DNA of 64,000 bases from assembly GCA_963791805.1 (NCBI GenBank), contig CAWBTU010000006.1:62001-126000 (forward strand), given 5' to 3'. The notes beneath the pieces are model-generated. The model was not told the origin of the DNA. It did no database searches and was given only the letters and a program-made list of their open reading frames with translations. Position numbers and translations under genes: made by a program. Source of the DNA: JACMJL01 sp963791805. GTDB taxonomy: Bacteria; Bacillota; Clostridia; Clostridiales; Clostridiaceae. Positions 26,147 to 33,980 of this stretch are shown here, one piece after another; the stretch's first letter is position 1, and every line of letters starts with the position of its first letter.

Positions 26147-28084
26147 ATGGAGATAATTGAGTATGTAAAAAATAAATTTGATGGGTTAGAAAACAAAAAA
26201 AAACTACTATGTTTAATCAATTCTAATATTATAATGGTGATTTTATCCTTGTTAAATGCGAGCCAATTAACTGGAAGTAGGGAGTTCCTACTAAATGGAG
26301 TTAAAGAAAGTGAGATAAGTAAACTTAAAAGTGCCAGTGATGTTAACGATACTAATATGGTTGCTACCTTTCTTAAGGGCCTAATTATTTTAACAATAAT
26401 TTGGATTTCGCTGTATATAATACTTAGGGTTGTGCAACACTTTATAGTATCAATAAGATATGAGTATGTTTTAATTCTTATAAATACAACTATATTTGGA
26501 CTAGTGAATGTATATAAACAACAAGGTGACATTATCTTTAATTTAGTAATATCTGCTATTGTCATATATGTTTACTATTATATTATTTATAAGAAAAAGA
26601 TTTTCTACTTAGAAAAACTTGAGATTAGTGAAAGAAAAAGTAAGATTATTTTAGGTACAGTTTTTTCTTGTTATCTAATAATAGTTGGAGGGCTAACCGT
26701 TATTAGATACTTAAACTATCAACAACGCATATTTGATACCAGTATTTTCTGCCAAATGTTTTACTATATGTCAAAGTGGGGGTTACCTTATACCACAGTA
26801 GAACGACACCGATTGGTATCGCACTTTGCAGTGCATTTTGCACCTATTTATTATGTAATTCTTCCAGGATATTTATTATTTAACTCTCCTATATATCTAG
26901 CCATTGCAAAAACCTTACTTATGGCTTCAGGAGCTATTGCACTATATAAGCTGAGCAAAGTTAAAGGTCTCTCAAATTTGATTTCTCTAATGATTTCAGT
27001 AAGCTATTTATTATTTCCATTTCTTATAGCCTCAAATATTGGTACAGGAAATGGACATATTCTAAATGAAAATTACTTTTATCCAGCATTAGTAATATGG
27101 ATATTTTATTATATAGAAAAGCAGAATTTTAAAGGGATGTGGATATTCTGTATTTTAACTTTGCTTGTAAAAGAGGATGCTCCAATAATCCTTGCATGCA
27201 TTGGTTTACACCTAATACTTACAAAAAAATCTAACTTTCATGGAAAGATTCTATTTGTAGTATCCGCGGTATACTTTCTCGTATGCACAAAACTAATAAT
27301 TCCTCATTTTGGTGATGAACATTTAATACTAGATTATTACAACAATTTTGTTCCAGATGGTAGTCTGGCATTCCCGTGCATTTTATATGCAATTCTTTAC
27401 AAGCCTAGCTATGTAGTACAGCAGATTTTTACACCTGGAAAAATTACTTTTCTCCTGGAACTATTTGCACCACTTATGTTCCTACCTTTAATAACCTTGA
27501 AAAAAGCAGGAAATTTAGTACTAATTATACCCATTGTATTAACTTCTCTACTATGTGTAAACCCTTGTTATATTTATAAACTTGCAAGTCACCATAATAT
27601 GATACCGATTTGCATAAGCTTCTATTTAACGATTATTGCATTAAGCGAAATAAAATCAATGAAACGTCAGTTTTTTTTAGTTCTATCTATATTAGTGGTT
27701 ACATCAATTTTTACTGTTTCCTATAATAGTGATAAAATTGATTACTTAACTTATTACATGAATAATAGGTCAAATATACATAAAATTGATACTGCACTAA
27801 ACAAAATTCCTGAAGATGCCTCAGTAACTGCTGATGGGGCTTATAGCACTAAGTTAACTAATAGATTAAAGTTATATAGTTATTTTGAACCTTCTTGCGA
27901 ATATGTGGTATTAGACCTAAGAAAAGGGCAAATCAGTGGTAATCATGAGAAAAGTATAACGGATTTGCTAAAAGGAAATGAGTATGGAGTTACTGATTAC
28001 AAGAAAGATTTATACTTGATATTACAAAAGCATCACTCCATAGAAAAGAATATTGAAGTATGTGATGAGCAATTTAAAAAATAG
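26147..28084 (+). CDS. DUF2079 polytopic membrane protein (GT-C type), second copy
   Basis: About 645 residues, a full-length paralogue of the protein at 23320-25263 transcribed in the opposite direction. Shared segments include QRIFDTSIFCQMFYYM, LVSHFAVHFAPIYYVILPG and GNGHILNENYFYPAL, and VKEDAPI. ATG 26147 (MEIIEYVKNKF) is chosen because it matches the paralogue's start (MNFIETIKAKF) and has ATGGAGG 8 bases upstream; an upstream in-frame ATG at 26114 would add 11 unrelated residues. Two such proteins suggest two acceptors or sugars sharing one GtrA/GtrB pair. Confidence 0.8.
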   Translation: MEIIEYVKNKFDGLENKKKLLCLINSNIIMVILSLLNASQLTGSREFLLNGVKESEISKLKSASDVNDTNMVATFLKGLIILTIIWISLYIILRVVQHFIVSIRYEYVLILINTTIFGLVNVYKQQGDIIFNLVISAIVIYVYYYIIYKKKIFYLEKLEISERKSKIILGTVFSCYLIIVGGLTVIRYLNYQQRIFDTSIFCQMFYYMSKWGLPYTTVERHRLVSHFAVHFAPIYYVILPGYLLFNSPIYLAIAKTLLMASGAIALYKLSKVKGLSNLISLMISVSYLLFPFLIASNIGTGNGHILNENYFYPALVIWIFYYIEKQNFKGMWIFCILTLLVKEDAPIILACIGLHLILTKKSNFHGKILFVVSAVYFLVCTKLIIPHFGDEHLILDYYNNFVPDGSLAFPCILYAILYKPSYVVQQIFTPGKITFLLELFAPLMFLPLITLKKAGNLVLIIPIVLTSLLCVNPCYIYKLASHHNMIPICISFYLTIIALSEIKSMKRQFFLVLSILVVTSIFTVSYNSDKIDYLTYYMNNRSNIHKIDTALNKIPEDASVTADGAYSTKLTNRLKLYSYFEPSCEYVVLDLRKGQISGNHEKSITDLLKGNEYGVTDYKKDLYLILQKHHSIEKNIEVCDEQFKK

Positions 28085-28090
28085 GTTAAA

Positions 28091-28120
28091 AAAATTAGCA
28101 GGATAAAACCTGCTAATTTT
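28091..28120. terminator. Bidirectional terminator
   Basis: Perfect 12-bp stem AAAATTAGCAGG / CCTGCTAATTTT with a 6-base loop between the convergent DUF2079 and Crp-type genes. Confidence 0.88.
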
Positions 28121-28803
28121 TATTTGTATAAATCCCCCGCTAATTTTTCAAGTTCCTCTCTATTAATAATCTCTATGAATTTTTTATCCTTCTTTATTAA
28201 ATTTTTATTTTGAAACATGGAAAGGGTTCGGTTTAAATGTCTATAGCTTGTGCCAAGGAAATCTGCCATTTCACTTGGCTTATTAGTCGCTATACTAGAA
28301 ATATTTTCTTCTGCTGATATAGCCAGTAAATAACTTGCTAATCTGTTTTCTAAAGGATATAAAAGATTAATTGAACTAGAGTTAGAAGATTCTATTAGCT
28401 TTTGTGCAAGACCTTTAGCAAGAAAATTAAGGAATTTTATATCATTCATACACTGAGAACGGATTACTTCTACTGAAATTCCAATACAAATAACTTCACT
28501 TAGTACTTCCAGATTACATAGAGGGTCAATGTATCCAAGCAGCTCCACATCACCAATCATTTGTAAGGGGTGATAGAATCTAAGTAGAAGGGATTTTCCG
28601 TTTGTTTGAGCTGTTAGAACTTTAAATTTACCTTTTACAAGAAAATACACATAATCCGCAGTTCTATTGGAATTATAAATTTGTTCACCTTTATTGAATA
28701 AATGCAATTCCATATATTTTTGCATATCATTTTGAAATATTTCGTTTATGCTAAACTTCTCAATATAGTATTTTAAGGTTACCTCATTACTGATTCTTTG
28801 CAT
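28120..28803 (-). CDS. Crp/Fnr-family regulator, YeiL-like
   Basis: A 227-residue regulator: N-terminal cyclic-nucleotide-like sensor domain (VYFLVKGKFKVLTAQTNGK, LRFYHPLQMIGDVELL), dimer helix, and C-terminal helix-turn-helix (EMADFLGTSYRHLNRTLSMF). No cysteine set for an Fe-S cluster. It is divergent from two YdcZ-type transporter genes, a common pairing, and a perfect palindrome lies between them. Probably controls those transporters and itself; ligand unknown. Confidence 0.85.
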   Translation of the reverse strand: MQRISNEVTLKYYIEKFSINEIFQNDMQKYMELHLFNKGEQIYNSNRTADYVYFLVKGKFKVLTAQTNGKSLLLRFYHPLQMIGDVELLGYIDPLCNLEVLSEVICIGISVEVIRSQCMNDIKFLNFLAKGLAQKLIESSNSSSINLLYPLENRLASYLLAISAEENISSIATNKPSEMADFLGTSYRHLNRTLSMFQNKNLIKKDKKFIEIINREELEKLAGDLYK

Positions 28804-28842
28804 AATATCACCTAACCTTTTCTTATACTATATCATTGGAAT

Positions 28843-28856
28843 AGGACATATGTCCT
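28843..28856. promoter_or_regulatory. Palindromic operator for Crp-type regulator
   Basis: AGGACATATGTCCT, a perfect 14-bp palindrome in the divergent region. Its centre is about 52 bases upstream of the start expected from TATAAT at 28890-28895 on the plus strand. Good candidate for binding by the adjacent regulator. Confidence 0.55.
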
Positions 28857-28913
28857 GTTTTAAGAAGAAAAAGTATGATAACTTAATAGTATAATTAGTA
28901 AAGGAGGTCAGCT

Positions 28914-29333
28914 ATGAATAAGTTATCCGCAGTTTTTATCGGAGTACTAATATCAATAATGATTACATTTAATGGCTTTTTAGCAAATAAGATTGGTAAC
29001 TATACTGCAGTTGTTGTTATTCATGTTGTTGGGATACTAGTTGTGAGCTTTATTCTATTAATAAAAAGACAAAAAATAATACTTAAAAAAGATATGCCAT
29101 TTTACCTTTATTCGGCTGGAGCTATTGGTGTTGTTATGACTATCTTTAATAATTTATGCACAAATTCATTAGGTGTAACTGTTACATTAGCCATAGGACT
29201 ATTTGGACAATCGGTGGCAGCAACTATAATTGATCATTTTGGACTATTAGGTATGAAGGTTCACAAGTTAAAGAAAAAGAAAATACTTGGTTATTCCATA
29301 GTACTTTGTGGAATTATTATTATGACAATTTAG
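28914..29333 (+). CDS. YdcZ/DUF606-type DMT transporter subunit
   Basis: A 139-residue protein with five hydrophobic helices, starting MNKLSAVFIGVLISIMITFNG and ending in a hydrophobic CGIIIMTI. It belongs to the half-size drug/metabolite transporters (DUF606). AAAGGAGG precedes the ATG. It is followed closely by a second copy of the same type; such pairs probably form a heterodimeric transporter. Substrate unknown. Confidence 0.82.
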   Translation: MNKLSAVFIGVLISIMITFNGFLANKIGNYTAVVVIHVVGILVVSFILLIKRQKIILKKDMPFYLYSAGAIGVVMTIFNNLCTNSLGVTVTLAIGLFGQSVAATIIDHFGLLGMKVHKLKKKKILGYSIVLCGIIIMTI

Positions 29334-29349
29334 TCAGGAGGTGAAAAAG

Positions 29350-29811
29350 ATGCTAAATATATTATTTGCTTTTTTAGCTGGAGTTATGGTTATTATTTCA
29401 ATGATAATAAACTCCCATCTTTCAAAAGAAATAGGAGTTTTTCAAGGTGCATTCGTTAATTTTATAGTTGGACTCACCGTAGCTATAATAGTATTTATAC
29501 TTACTAAAAGTTACAGCAATAATTATAATAGTTGTTTTAATGGAATACCAATGTGGGCTTATTTTGGTGGTGCTTTAGGAGTAATCATAGTTGCAATTTC
29601 AAATGTAATTATACCAAAGATACCAGCAATATATATTACGCTACTTATATTCACAGGGCAGCTTTTTAGTGGCATTATAATTGATTATTTTAGACAGGGT
29701 GTTGTATCAAAAGGTAAAATAATTGGTGGAATAATTATTCTAATAGGAATGATATTTAACTTTTTCGTTGATAGAACGGAAACTGAAGTTAATAAACATA
29801 ACGTTGCTTAG
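29350..29811 (+). CDS. YdcZ/DUF606-type DMT transporter subunit (partner)
   Basis: About 153 residues with five hydrophobic helices (MLNILFAFLAGVMVIISM at the start). ATG 29350 is chosen because AGGAGGTG ends 6 bases before it; the in-frame GTG at 29341 is part of that site. It lies 16 bases after the first subunit and is presumably co-translated. The gene converges on the response-regulator kinase; only about 14 bases separate them and no clear terminator is seen. Confidence 0.82.
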   Translation: MLNILFAFLAGVMVIISMIINSHLSKEIGVFQGAFVNFIVGLTVAIIVFILTKSYSNNYNSCFNGIPMWAYFGGALGVIIVAISNVIIPKIPAIYITLLIFTGQLFSGIIIDYFRQGVVSKGKIIGGIIILIGMIFNFFVDRTETEVNKHNVA

Positions 29812-29825
29812 TAAAAGAGTATAAA

Positions 29826-31433
29826 CTAAATATATATATCAGAAAATTCAATATCTAACATTTCAACATGATGTTGCTTTTTCTCTAAAAAATTTATATC
29901 ATATTGCTCTTCTTGATAAACAATGTTTGTTGGAAACTCAATTATAAATTCTGTTCCAACACCAACTTGACTATTCACAGATATAGTCCCACTATGCATT
30001 TCTACGAAGGATTTTACGATTGAAAGGCCTATACCACTTCCCTCATTGTTTTTTATAAATGTATTATCCACCTGAGTGAATCTATCAAAAATATCCTTGG
30101 TCTTATCATAGGGTATACCTATACCATTATCTTTCACAGAAATTTGTATTTTTTTTGGTTGTTCATATATATTCACAGAAACTTTACCATTTTTATTTGT
30201 GAACTTAGTAGCATTTGAAAGTAAATTAAGCATTATTCTCTCAATCTTGTCGGGATCTACAGAAACTATCTTTTCTTCTATTTCTGTATCAAATAGGACT
30301 TCTATTTCTTTACCTTTAGCATATTCTGCAACTGAAAGGGTTATATCTTCTACTAAACTTACTATATTTACGTTTTTTAAATGAAGTTCCATAAAACCTG
30401 TTTCAACTTTAGTGATATCGATAAGGTTATTAACAAGTCTAAGTAGTCTGTAACAATTTTGTTTCATAGCTTGCAAATGTCTATCACAATTTACCAAGTC
30501 TATCTCTAAATTGTTTCTTAACATTAATTCAAAAAGTTGAAGTGCGCTAAAAATAATATTAATTGGTGTTCGGAGTTCATGAGACATGTTGGCAAGAAAT
30601 TGATTTTTAAGTGCATTTGCACCTTCAGCTGCTTTTTTTGCTTCTATCAATTCTTTTTCAACTTTCTTACGGCTAGTAATGTCCTGAATCATTACTATAA
30701 GACTAGTGGAATTATCTATATTATGTACTAGAGATAAAGTTTGACTACCCCAAACAATATTACCATATTTGTTACAGAAACGTCTTTCGATAATAAAAGA
30801 TTCACATCTGCCTTCAAACAAGTCATTATAGGAAACTAGTCCAATTTCCTTATCATCTTCATATATTAGTTCTTCAAATTTCATATCAAGCAGTTGCTCT
30901 TCAGAATAGTTAAACATTCTCTTAAATTCAGGATTAATCTGAGCTATATATCCATTGTTATCAACTATGGCTGTACCCATAGCCATATGTTCAAATAAAC
31001 CTCTAAAATACTTTTCTTTTTGATTTATTTCTTCATCCATTTGTAACTTAAGTTTCAAGTGGGTTTCAACCCTAGCTAAAAATTCATAAGCATTAAAGGG
31101 TTTTGTTATATAATCTTGTCCACCTATTTGAAATCCCTTTATAATACTTTCTGAATCGGTAGATGATGTGGAAAAAATAATAGGAATGTTATTATATTTT
31201 TTATTTGCCCGTAGAATTTTACAAACTTCAAAGCCGTCTAATTCAGGCATGCATACATCAAGGATAATAATATCAGGTATTTTATTTTGGACACAAACTA
31301 AAGCCTCTCTACCATTGTTAGCTGTTTGTATATTCATTCCTTTTTCAGCTAATAATGAGACAATAGAATGTATAAAGAATATACTATCATCTACAACTAA
31401 TACATTAGGGGTTCTACCATATATATTATTCAT
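29826..31433 (-). CDS. Receiver-PAS-histidine kinase (hybrid sensor)
   Basis: A 535-residue protein. Residues 10-125 form a receiver domain with acidic pair Asp15-Asp16, phospho-acceptor Asp59 (IILDVCMPE) and Lys111 (ITKPF). PAS domain at about 145-255. HisKA with SHELRTPIN near 285. HATPase with NLLSNATKF, DNGIGI and GSGIGLSIVK. No membrane segments. The tail VEMLDIEFSDIYI resembles the tail of the kinase at 17318-20533, so the two kinases at opposite ends of the element may share a partner. The N-terminal receiver means it can also be controlled by another kinase. Confidence 0.87.
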   Translation of the reverse strand: MNNIYGRTPNVLVVDDSIFFIHSIVSLLAEKGMNIQTANNGREALVCVQNKIPDIIILDVCMPELDGFEVCKILRANKKYNNIPIIFSTSSTDSESIIKGFQIGGQDYITKPFNAYEFLARVETHLKLKLQMDEEINQKEKYFRGLFEHMAMGTAIVDNNGYIAQINPEFKRMFNYSEEQLLDMKFEELIYEDDKEIGLVSYNDLFEGRCESFIIERRFCNKYGNIVWGSQTLSLVHNIDNSTSLIVMIQDITSRKKVEKELIEAKKAAEGANALKNQFLANMSHELRTPINIIFSALQLFELMLRNNLEIDLVNCDRHLQAMKQNCYRLLRLVNNLIDITKVETGFMELHLKNVNIVSLVEDITLSVAEYAKGKEIEVLFDTEIEEKIVSVDPDKIERIMLNLLSNATKFTNKNGKVSVNIYEQPKKIQISVKDNGIGIPYDKTKDIFDRFTQVDNTFIKNNEGSGIGLSIVKSFVEMHSGTISVNSQVGVGTEFIIEFPTNIVYQEEQYDINFLEKKQHHVEMLDIEFSDIYI

Positions 31434-31589
31434 ATCCTTTTACCTACTTTCTGAATCTATGTATAATAGAATTTATATCGAAATTTATTATTCAATATAA
31501 TAAACTAGAGCCACATTTTAGCTAATTTCAATAAATGAATTAAAGTATAAGTGTTAATTACCACATTTAGTTTAGCCTTTTTTGAATAA

Positions 31590-31615
31590 TATGTCAAAAT
31601 CAATCATTTGACATA
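31590..31615. repeat. Inverted repeat near the right end of the element
   Basis: TATGTCAAA (31590-31598) and TTTGACATA (31607-31615), a perfect 9-bp inverted repeat with 8-base spacer, 37 bases inside attR. TGTCAAA differs by one base from the core of a Spo0A box (TGTCGAA). It could be a binding site for a recombination or sporulation regulator. The rest of 31434-31651 is AT-rich with no ORF. Confidence 0.45.
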
Positions 31616-31651
31616 ATTCTACAATAATCTAGATAAATATTTAATGAATAT

Positions 31652-31695
31652 CGCAATTTAGTATAGTGAGCTGGTGCTAATTTTGCTAGTTCACC
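31652..31695 (+). other. attR: right recombination site of yabG element
   Basis: Right junction with predicted crossover GG at 31673-31674. The left half (31652-31672) is element DNA and the right half is yabG. When 31652-31672 is joined through GG to 15450-15470, the two 21-base arms are inverted repeats matching at 15 of 21 positions, including AATTTAGT / ACTAAATT. That is the architecture of a serine-recombinase attP and supports the junctions independently of the protein match. Confidence 0.75.
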
Positions 31696-31882
31696 AAGTA
31701 GAGTACTTATTCATTGTCTTGATCCAGTCTTTGTTTGTGAAAAAGTGGCTTATACTAATTTCGAAAAGATAGTTTCTATACAAGAGGTGATCGAAAATAC
31801 AATAACAGGAACTAAAGGGATTGGTGGTCTTCAAACTAGAGGTAAGTATAGAGAAGGATTTCCTAAATCATCATTTGCATAA
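31670..31882 (+). pseudogene. yabG: YabG sporulation protease, 3' part (gene interrupted)
   Basis: An open frame without a start codon, beginning directly at the recombination core (AGAN, then FASSPSRVLIHCLDPVF) and ending FPKSSFA at TAA 31880-31882. Stops at 31664 and 31667 close the frame upstream. It matches the C-terminal part of YabG (B. subtilis has AGANFASSPSRVNIHALDP, then a segment ending in VRNT/KG-GG type motifs), here with NTITGTKGIGGLQTRGKY. It adds 66 residues after the shared AGAN, giving 291 in total against 290 in B. subtilis. It has kept coding quality throughout, so it is probably not decaying but waiting for excision of the element. Confidence 0.88.
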
Positions 31883-31915
31883 TAAATATGAAATATGAAA
31901 CAAATAATAGTACAT

Positions 31916-31955
31916 GCGAGCTTCAGCGTGAAAATCGTTAGAAGCTTGTTTTGTT
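31916..31955 (+). terminator. Probable terminator of yabG
   Basis: CGAGCTTC (31917-31924) and GAAGCTTG (31941-31948) pair over 8 bp with a G-U, loop of 16 bases, followed by TTTTGTTC. It lies 35 bases after the yabG stop. Confidence 0.55.
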
Positions 31956-31970
31956 CACAAAAAATTAACC

Positions 31971-32000
31971 TTGACAAGTCACATATTTTGCTGATAAAAT
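31971..32000 (+). promoter_or_regulatory. veg promoter P1 (SigA type)
   Basis: TTGACA at 31971-31976, 18 bases, TAAAAT at 31995-32000. First of two tandem promoters ahead of veg. Confidence 0.6.
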
Positions 32001-32011
32001 GATTAGTTTAG

Positions 32012-32040
32012 TTGACATATGACTTTATACAAGGTATAAT
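32012..32040 (+). promoter_or_regulatory. veg promoter P2 (SigA consensus)
   Basis: TTGACA at 32012-32017, exactly 17 bases, TATAAT at 32035-32040: a full consensus vegetative promoter. The B. subtilis veg promoter is likewise famous for strength. Confidence 0.85.
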
Positions 32041-32067
32041 ATAAGATGTGGAAAGAGGGTGCTTCTT

Positions 32068-32304
32068 ATGGAAAAGGTAAATATGTTATCTGTTATTAAA
32101 AGAGATATAGAAAGCCATGTAGGTGAGAAGGTTATTCTCAAAGCTAATGGTGGTAGAAGAAAGGTTCTTGTTAATAACGGAGTATTAGAAAAAACTTATC
32201 CTAGCATTTTTGTCATCAGGCTAGATAATGACACCCAAAGGACAGTGTCTTATAGTTATTCAGATGTTTTAACGAATACGGTTCAAATAGTTTTTGGAAA
32301 TTAA
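32068..32304 (+). CDS. veg: Veg protein (biofilm/veg family)
   Basis: A 78-residue Veg-family protein (IESHVGEKVILKANGGRRK and TYPSIFVIRLD are landmarks). A small SH3-like protein that in B. subtilis stimulates biofilm gene expression by antagonising SinR; the role in clostridia is unknown. ATG 32068 has AAGAGGGTG upstream; a GTG at 32059 lies in that site. Driven by two strong tandem promoters and closed by its own terminator, so expected to be abundant. Its position right after yabG and before ispE matches B. subtilis synteny. Confidence 0.9.
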   Translation: MEKVNMLSVIKRDIESHVGEKVILKANGGRRKVLVNNGVLEKTYPSIFVIRLDNDTQRTVSYSYSDVLTNTVQIVFGN

Positions 32305-32305
32305 G

Positions 32306-32335
32306 CGATACTAATTGTGTATCGTTTTTTTTTTT
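32306..32335 (+). terminator. veg terminator
   Basis: CGATAC / GTATCG stem with a 7-base loop followed by about ten T. Confidence 0.85.
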
Positions 32336-32414
32336 GATTTTTTAAAATTCTATAAGCATAAAACCCTAAATATTTAATATAAATAATTAGTAGGTATATT
32401 GTAGGAGGGATATT

Positions 32415-33974
32415 ATGGCTATAGAGTTAGTTCAGGAAAATGTTGATTATGAGCAGTTGCTTGGCGAAAATACTGCTGACAATGTAATTAAAGCAGAATA
32501 TGTTATACCCGATACACTTCCAGATGTGAGAGAAATACTAATGCTTGATGCGAAACCAAGCATTATAACAAGCGAAGTTATGCAGGGAAAGGTGTATATA
32601 GAGGGGCAGATTTTATATAATGTTTTGTATTTAGCTAAGGAAGATAGAACTGAACTTTTCAGCGTTTCGTATGTGGGAAAATTTACAAATTACATTGAGG
32701 TAGAGGGTTCAGCACATAAAATGTTATGTGAGGCTGAGAGTTTGATTGAACATATAGGGTGCGTTTGCATTAATGAAAGAAAAATACTAATTGAAGGTAT
32801 TGTTAAGACAAATACAAAAGTGAGCAAAAATTGTTATTTTAATATTGTAAAAGATATCACTGACTCACATGATGTGCAGCTTTTAAAGAATCCAATAACT
32901 ATAGATAAAATGATCGGGGCGGTTAAGGGTAATCTCTTAGGGAAATCACATATTGTAATTCCTATGGATAGACCCCAAATTGGAACAATTTTAAAATTAG
33001 AAGTTACTCTCCATAAAAGAGAGATTAGAGTAATGGAAAATAAAGTTCAGGCGGATGCATTTGCATTTGTTGAAGTATTCTATAAAGGAACCAATGACAG
33101 AGAACTTGAATATGCATCTGATGATATTTTAATAAGGCAGGAAATGGATTTAGAAGGTGTATATCCATCAATGGAAGGGTTCGGAAACTTTGCAATTGAA
33201 AGTATTGAACACAACATTAAAGAAGATGATCTTGGTGAGAATAGAATTTTGGATTTAGAGCTAAATGCAAGAGTAGATATAAAAGTAATGACAAAAGAAA
33301 ATATTGATGTGATTGAGGATGCCTACTCGCCAACCGTAGTGTTAAATATGACCAAAAAAGATTATGAATTCGATGTGATTCATGGATCAACAAGTTTTGA
33401 AACAATTGTGAAAGATAATATTGCCATTAAACAAGACAGTCCAAAACCTACTTCTGTTATATTGTCTAATGGCAGAGTGTGTATTACTGATAAGAAATTA
33501 GTTGAAGATAAGGCAATAATTGAGGGATTGCTTCAGGTTAATGTTTTGTATAGAACTGAGGACGAAGAGAAATATGTAGACGGCATACAAGAAGAAGTTC
33601 CTTTTGTTTGTAATGTAGATATTCAAGGCGCAAAAATTGATATGAATTGTGTTGCTAAATTGTTCCTTGAAAGTATAGAGGCTGTAGTAGAAGCAGGAAC
33701 TATTGCTATTAAAGCTGTAGTATGCGTTCAGGCAAAAATATGTTATTACAGTCATAAAGATTTTATAATAAACGTTGAAGAATTAGAAGATGAAGTACCA
33801 TTAAAAAAATCAAGCATTACTATCTACTGCGTGCAACCAGGAGATACAATGTGGAAAATTGCCAAGAGGTACAGCACGCCTCTTGATACTATTGTAAAAG
33901 TAAATAATATAGAAGATGTTGATAATATAGCAATTGGCGGGAAATTAATAATTCCAGGTAGGGCTATAATATAA
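32415..33974 (+). CDS. sipL: SipL-like coat morphogenetic protein (SPOCS repeats plus LysM)
   Basis: A 519-residue protein with DUF3794 (SPOCS) domains through most of its length, beginning MAIELVQENVDYEQLLGEN and including YVIPDTLPDVREILMLDA, and a C-terminal LysM domain (YCVQPGDTMWKIAKRYSTP, IGGKLIIPG). This is the layout of C. difficile SipL, which binds SpoIVA through its LysM domain and is needed for coat attachment to the forespore in the mother cell. GTAGGAGGG precedes the ATG. It carries no signal peptide, as expected for a cytosolic coat protein. Confidence 0.85.
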   Translation: MAIELVQENVDYEQLLGENTADNVIKAEYVIPDTLPDVREILMLDAKPSIITSEVMQGKVYIEGQILYNVLYLAKEDRTELFSVSYVGKFTNYIEVEGSAHKMLCEAESLIEHIGCVCINERKILIEGIVKTNTKVSKNCYFNIVKDITDSHDVQLLKNPITIDKMIGAVKGNLLGKSHIVIPMDRPQIGTILKLEVTLHKREIRVMENKVQADAFAFVEVFYKGTNDRELEYASDDILIRQEMDLEGVYPSMEGFGNFAIESIEHNIKEDDLGENRILDLELNARVDIKVMTKENIDVIEDAYSPTVVLNMTKKDYEFDVIHGSTSFETIVKDNIAIKQDSPKPTSVILSNGRVCITDKKLVEDKAIIEGLLQVNVLYRTEDEEKYVDGIQEEVPFVCNVDIQGAKIDMNCVAKLFLESIEAVVEAGTIAIKAVVCVQAKICYYSHKDFIINVEELEDEVPLKKSSITIYCVQPGDTMWKIAKRYSTPLDTIVKVNNIEDVDNIAIGGKLIIPGRAII

Positions 33975-33980
33975 TTAATT

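Larger units (their letters stand above)
15448..31674. mobile_element. yabG intervening element (skin-like), about 16.2 kb
   Basis: DNA between the directly repeated crossover dinucleotides (15448-15449 and 31673-31674), 16,225 bp if one copy is retained. It carries a large serine recombinase at the left end next to attL, a small divergent ORF, two sensor kinases, an HD-GYP protein, a Gtr-like glycosylation set, and a Crp regulator with two transporter genes. I see no phage structural, replication or packaging genes. Excision would rebuild yabG without frame change. By analogy with skin in sigK and SP-beta in spsM of B. subtilis, excision in the sporulating mother cell is the likely event. 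Confidence 0.85.

Noticed and set aside
26143..26565. Long minus-strand ORF opposite the DUF2079 gene
   Set aside because: It lies entirely inside a well-supported coding region on the other strand and shows no family pattern or ribosome site.
15448..31674. Ordinary prophage
   Set aside because: No capsid, portal, tail, lysis or replication gene is present; only the recombinase is element-like.
31670..31882. Independent small gene upstream of veg
   Set aside because: It has no start codon, is closed upstream by two stops and continues the YabG sequence exactly at the recombination core, so it is the 3' part of yabG.
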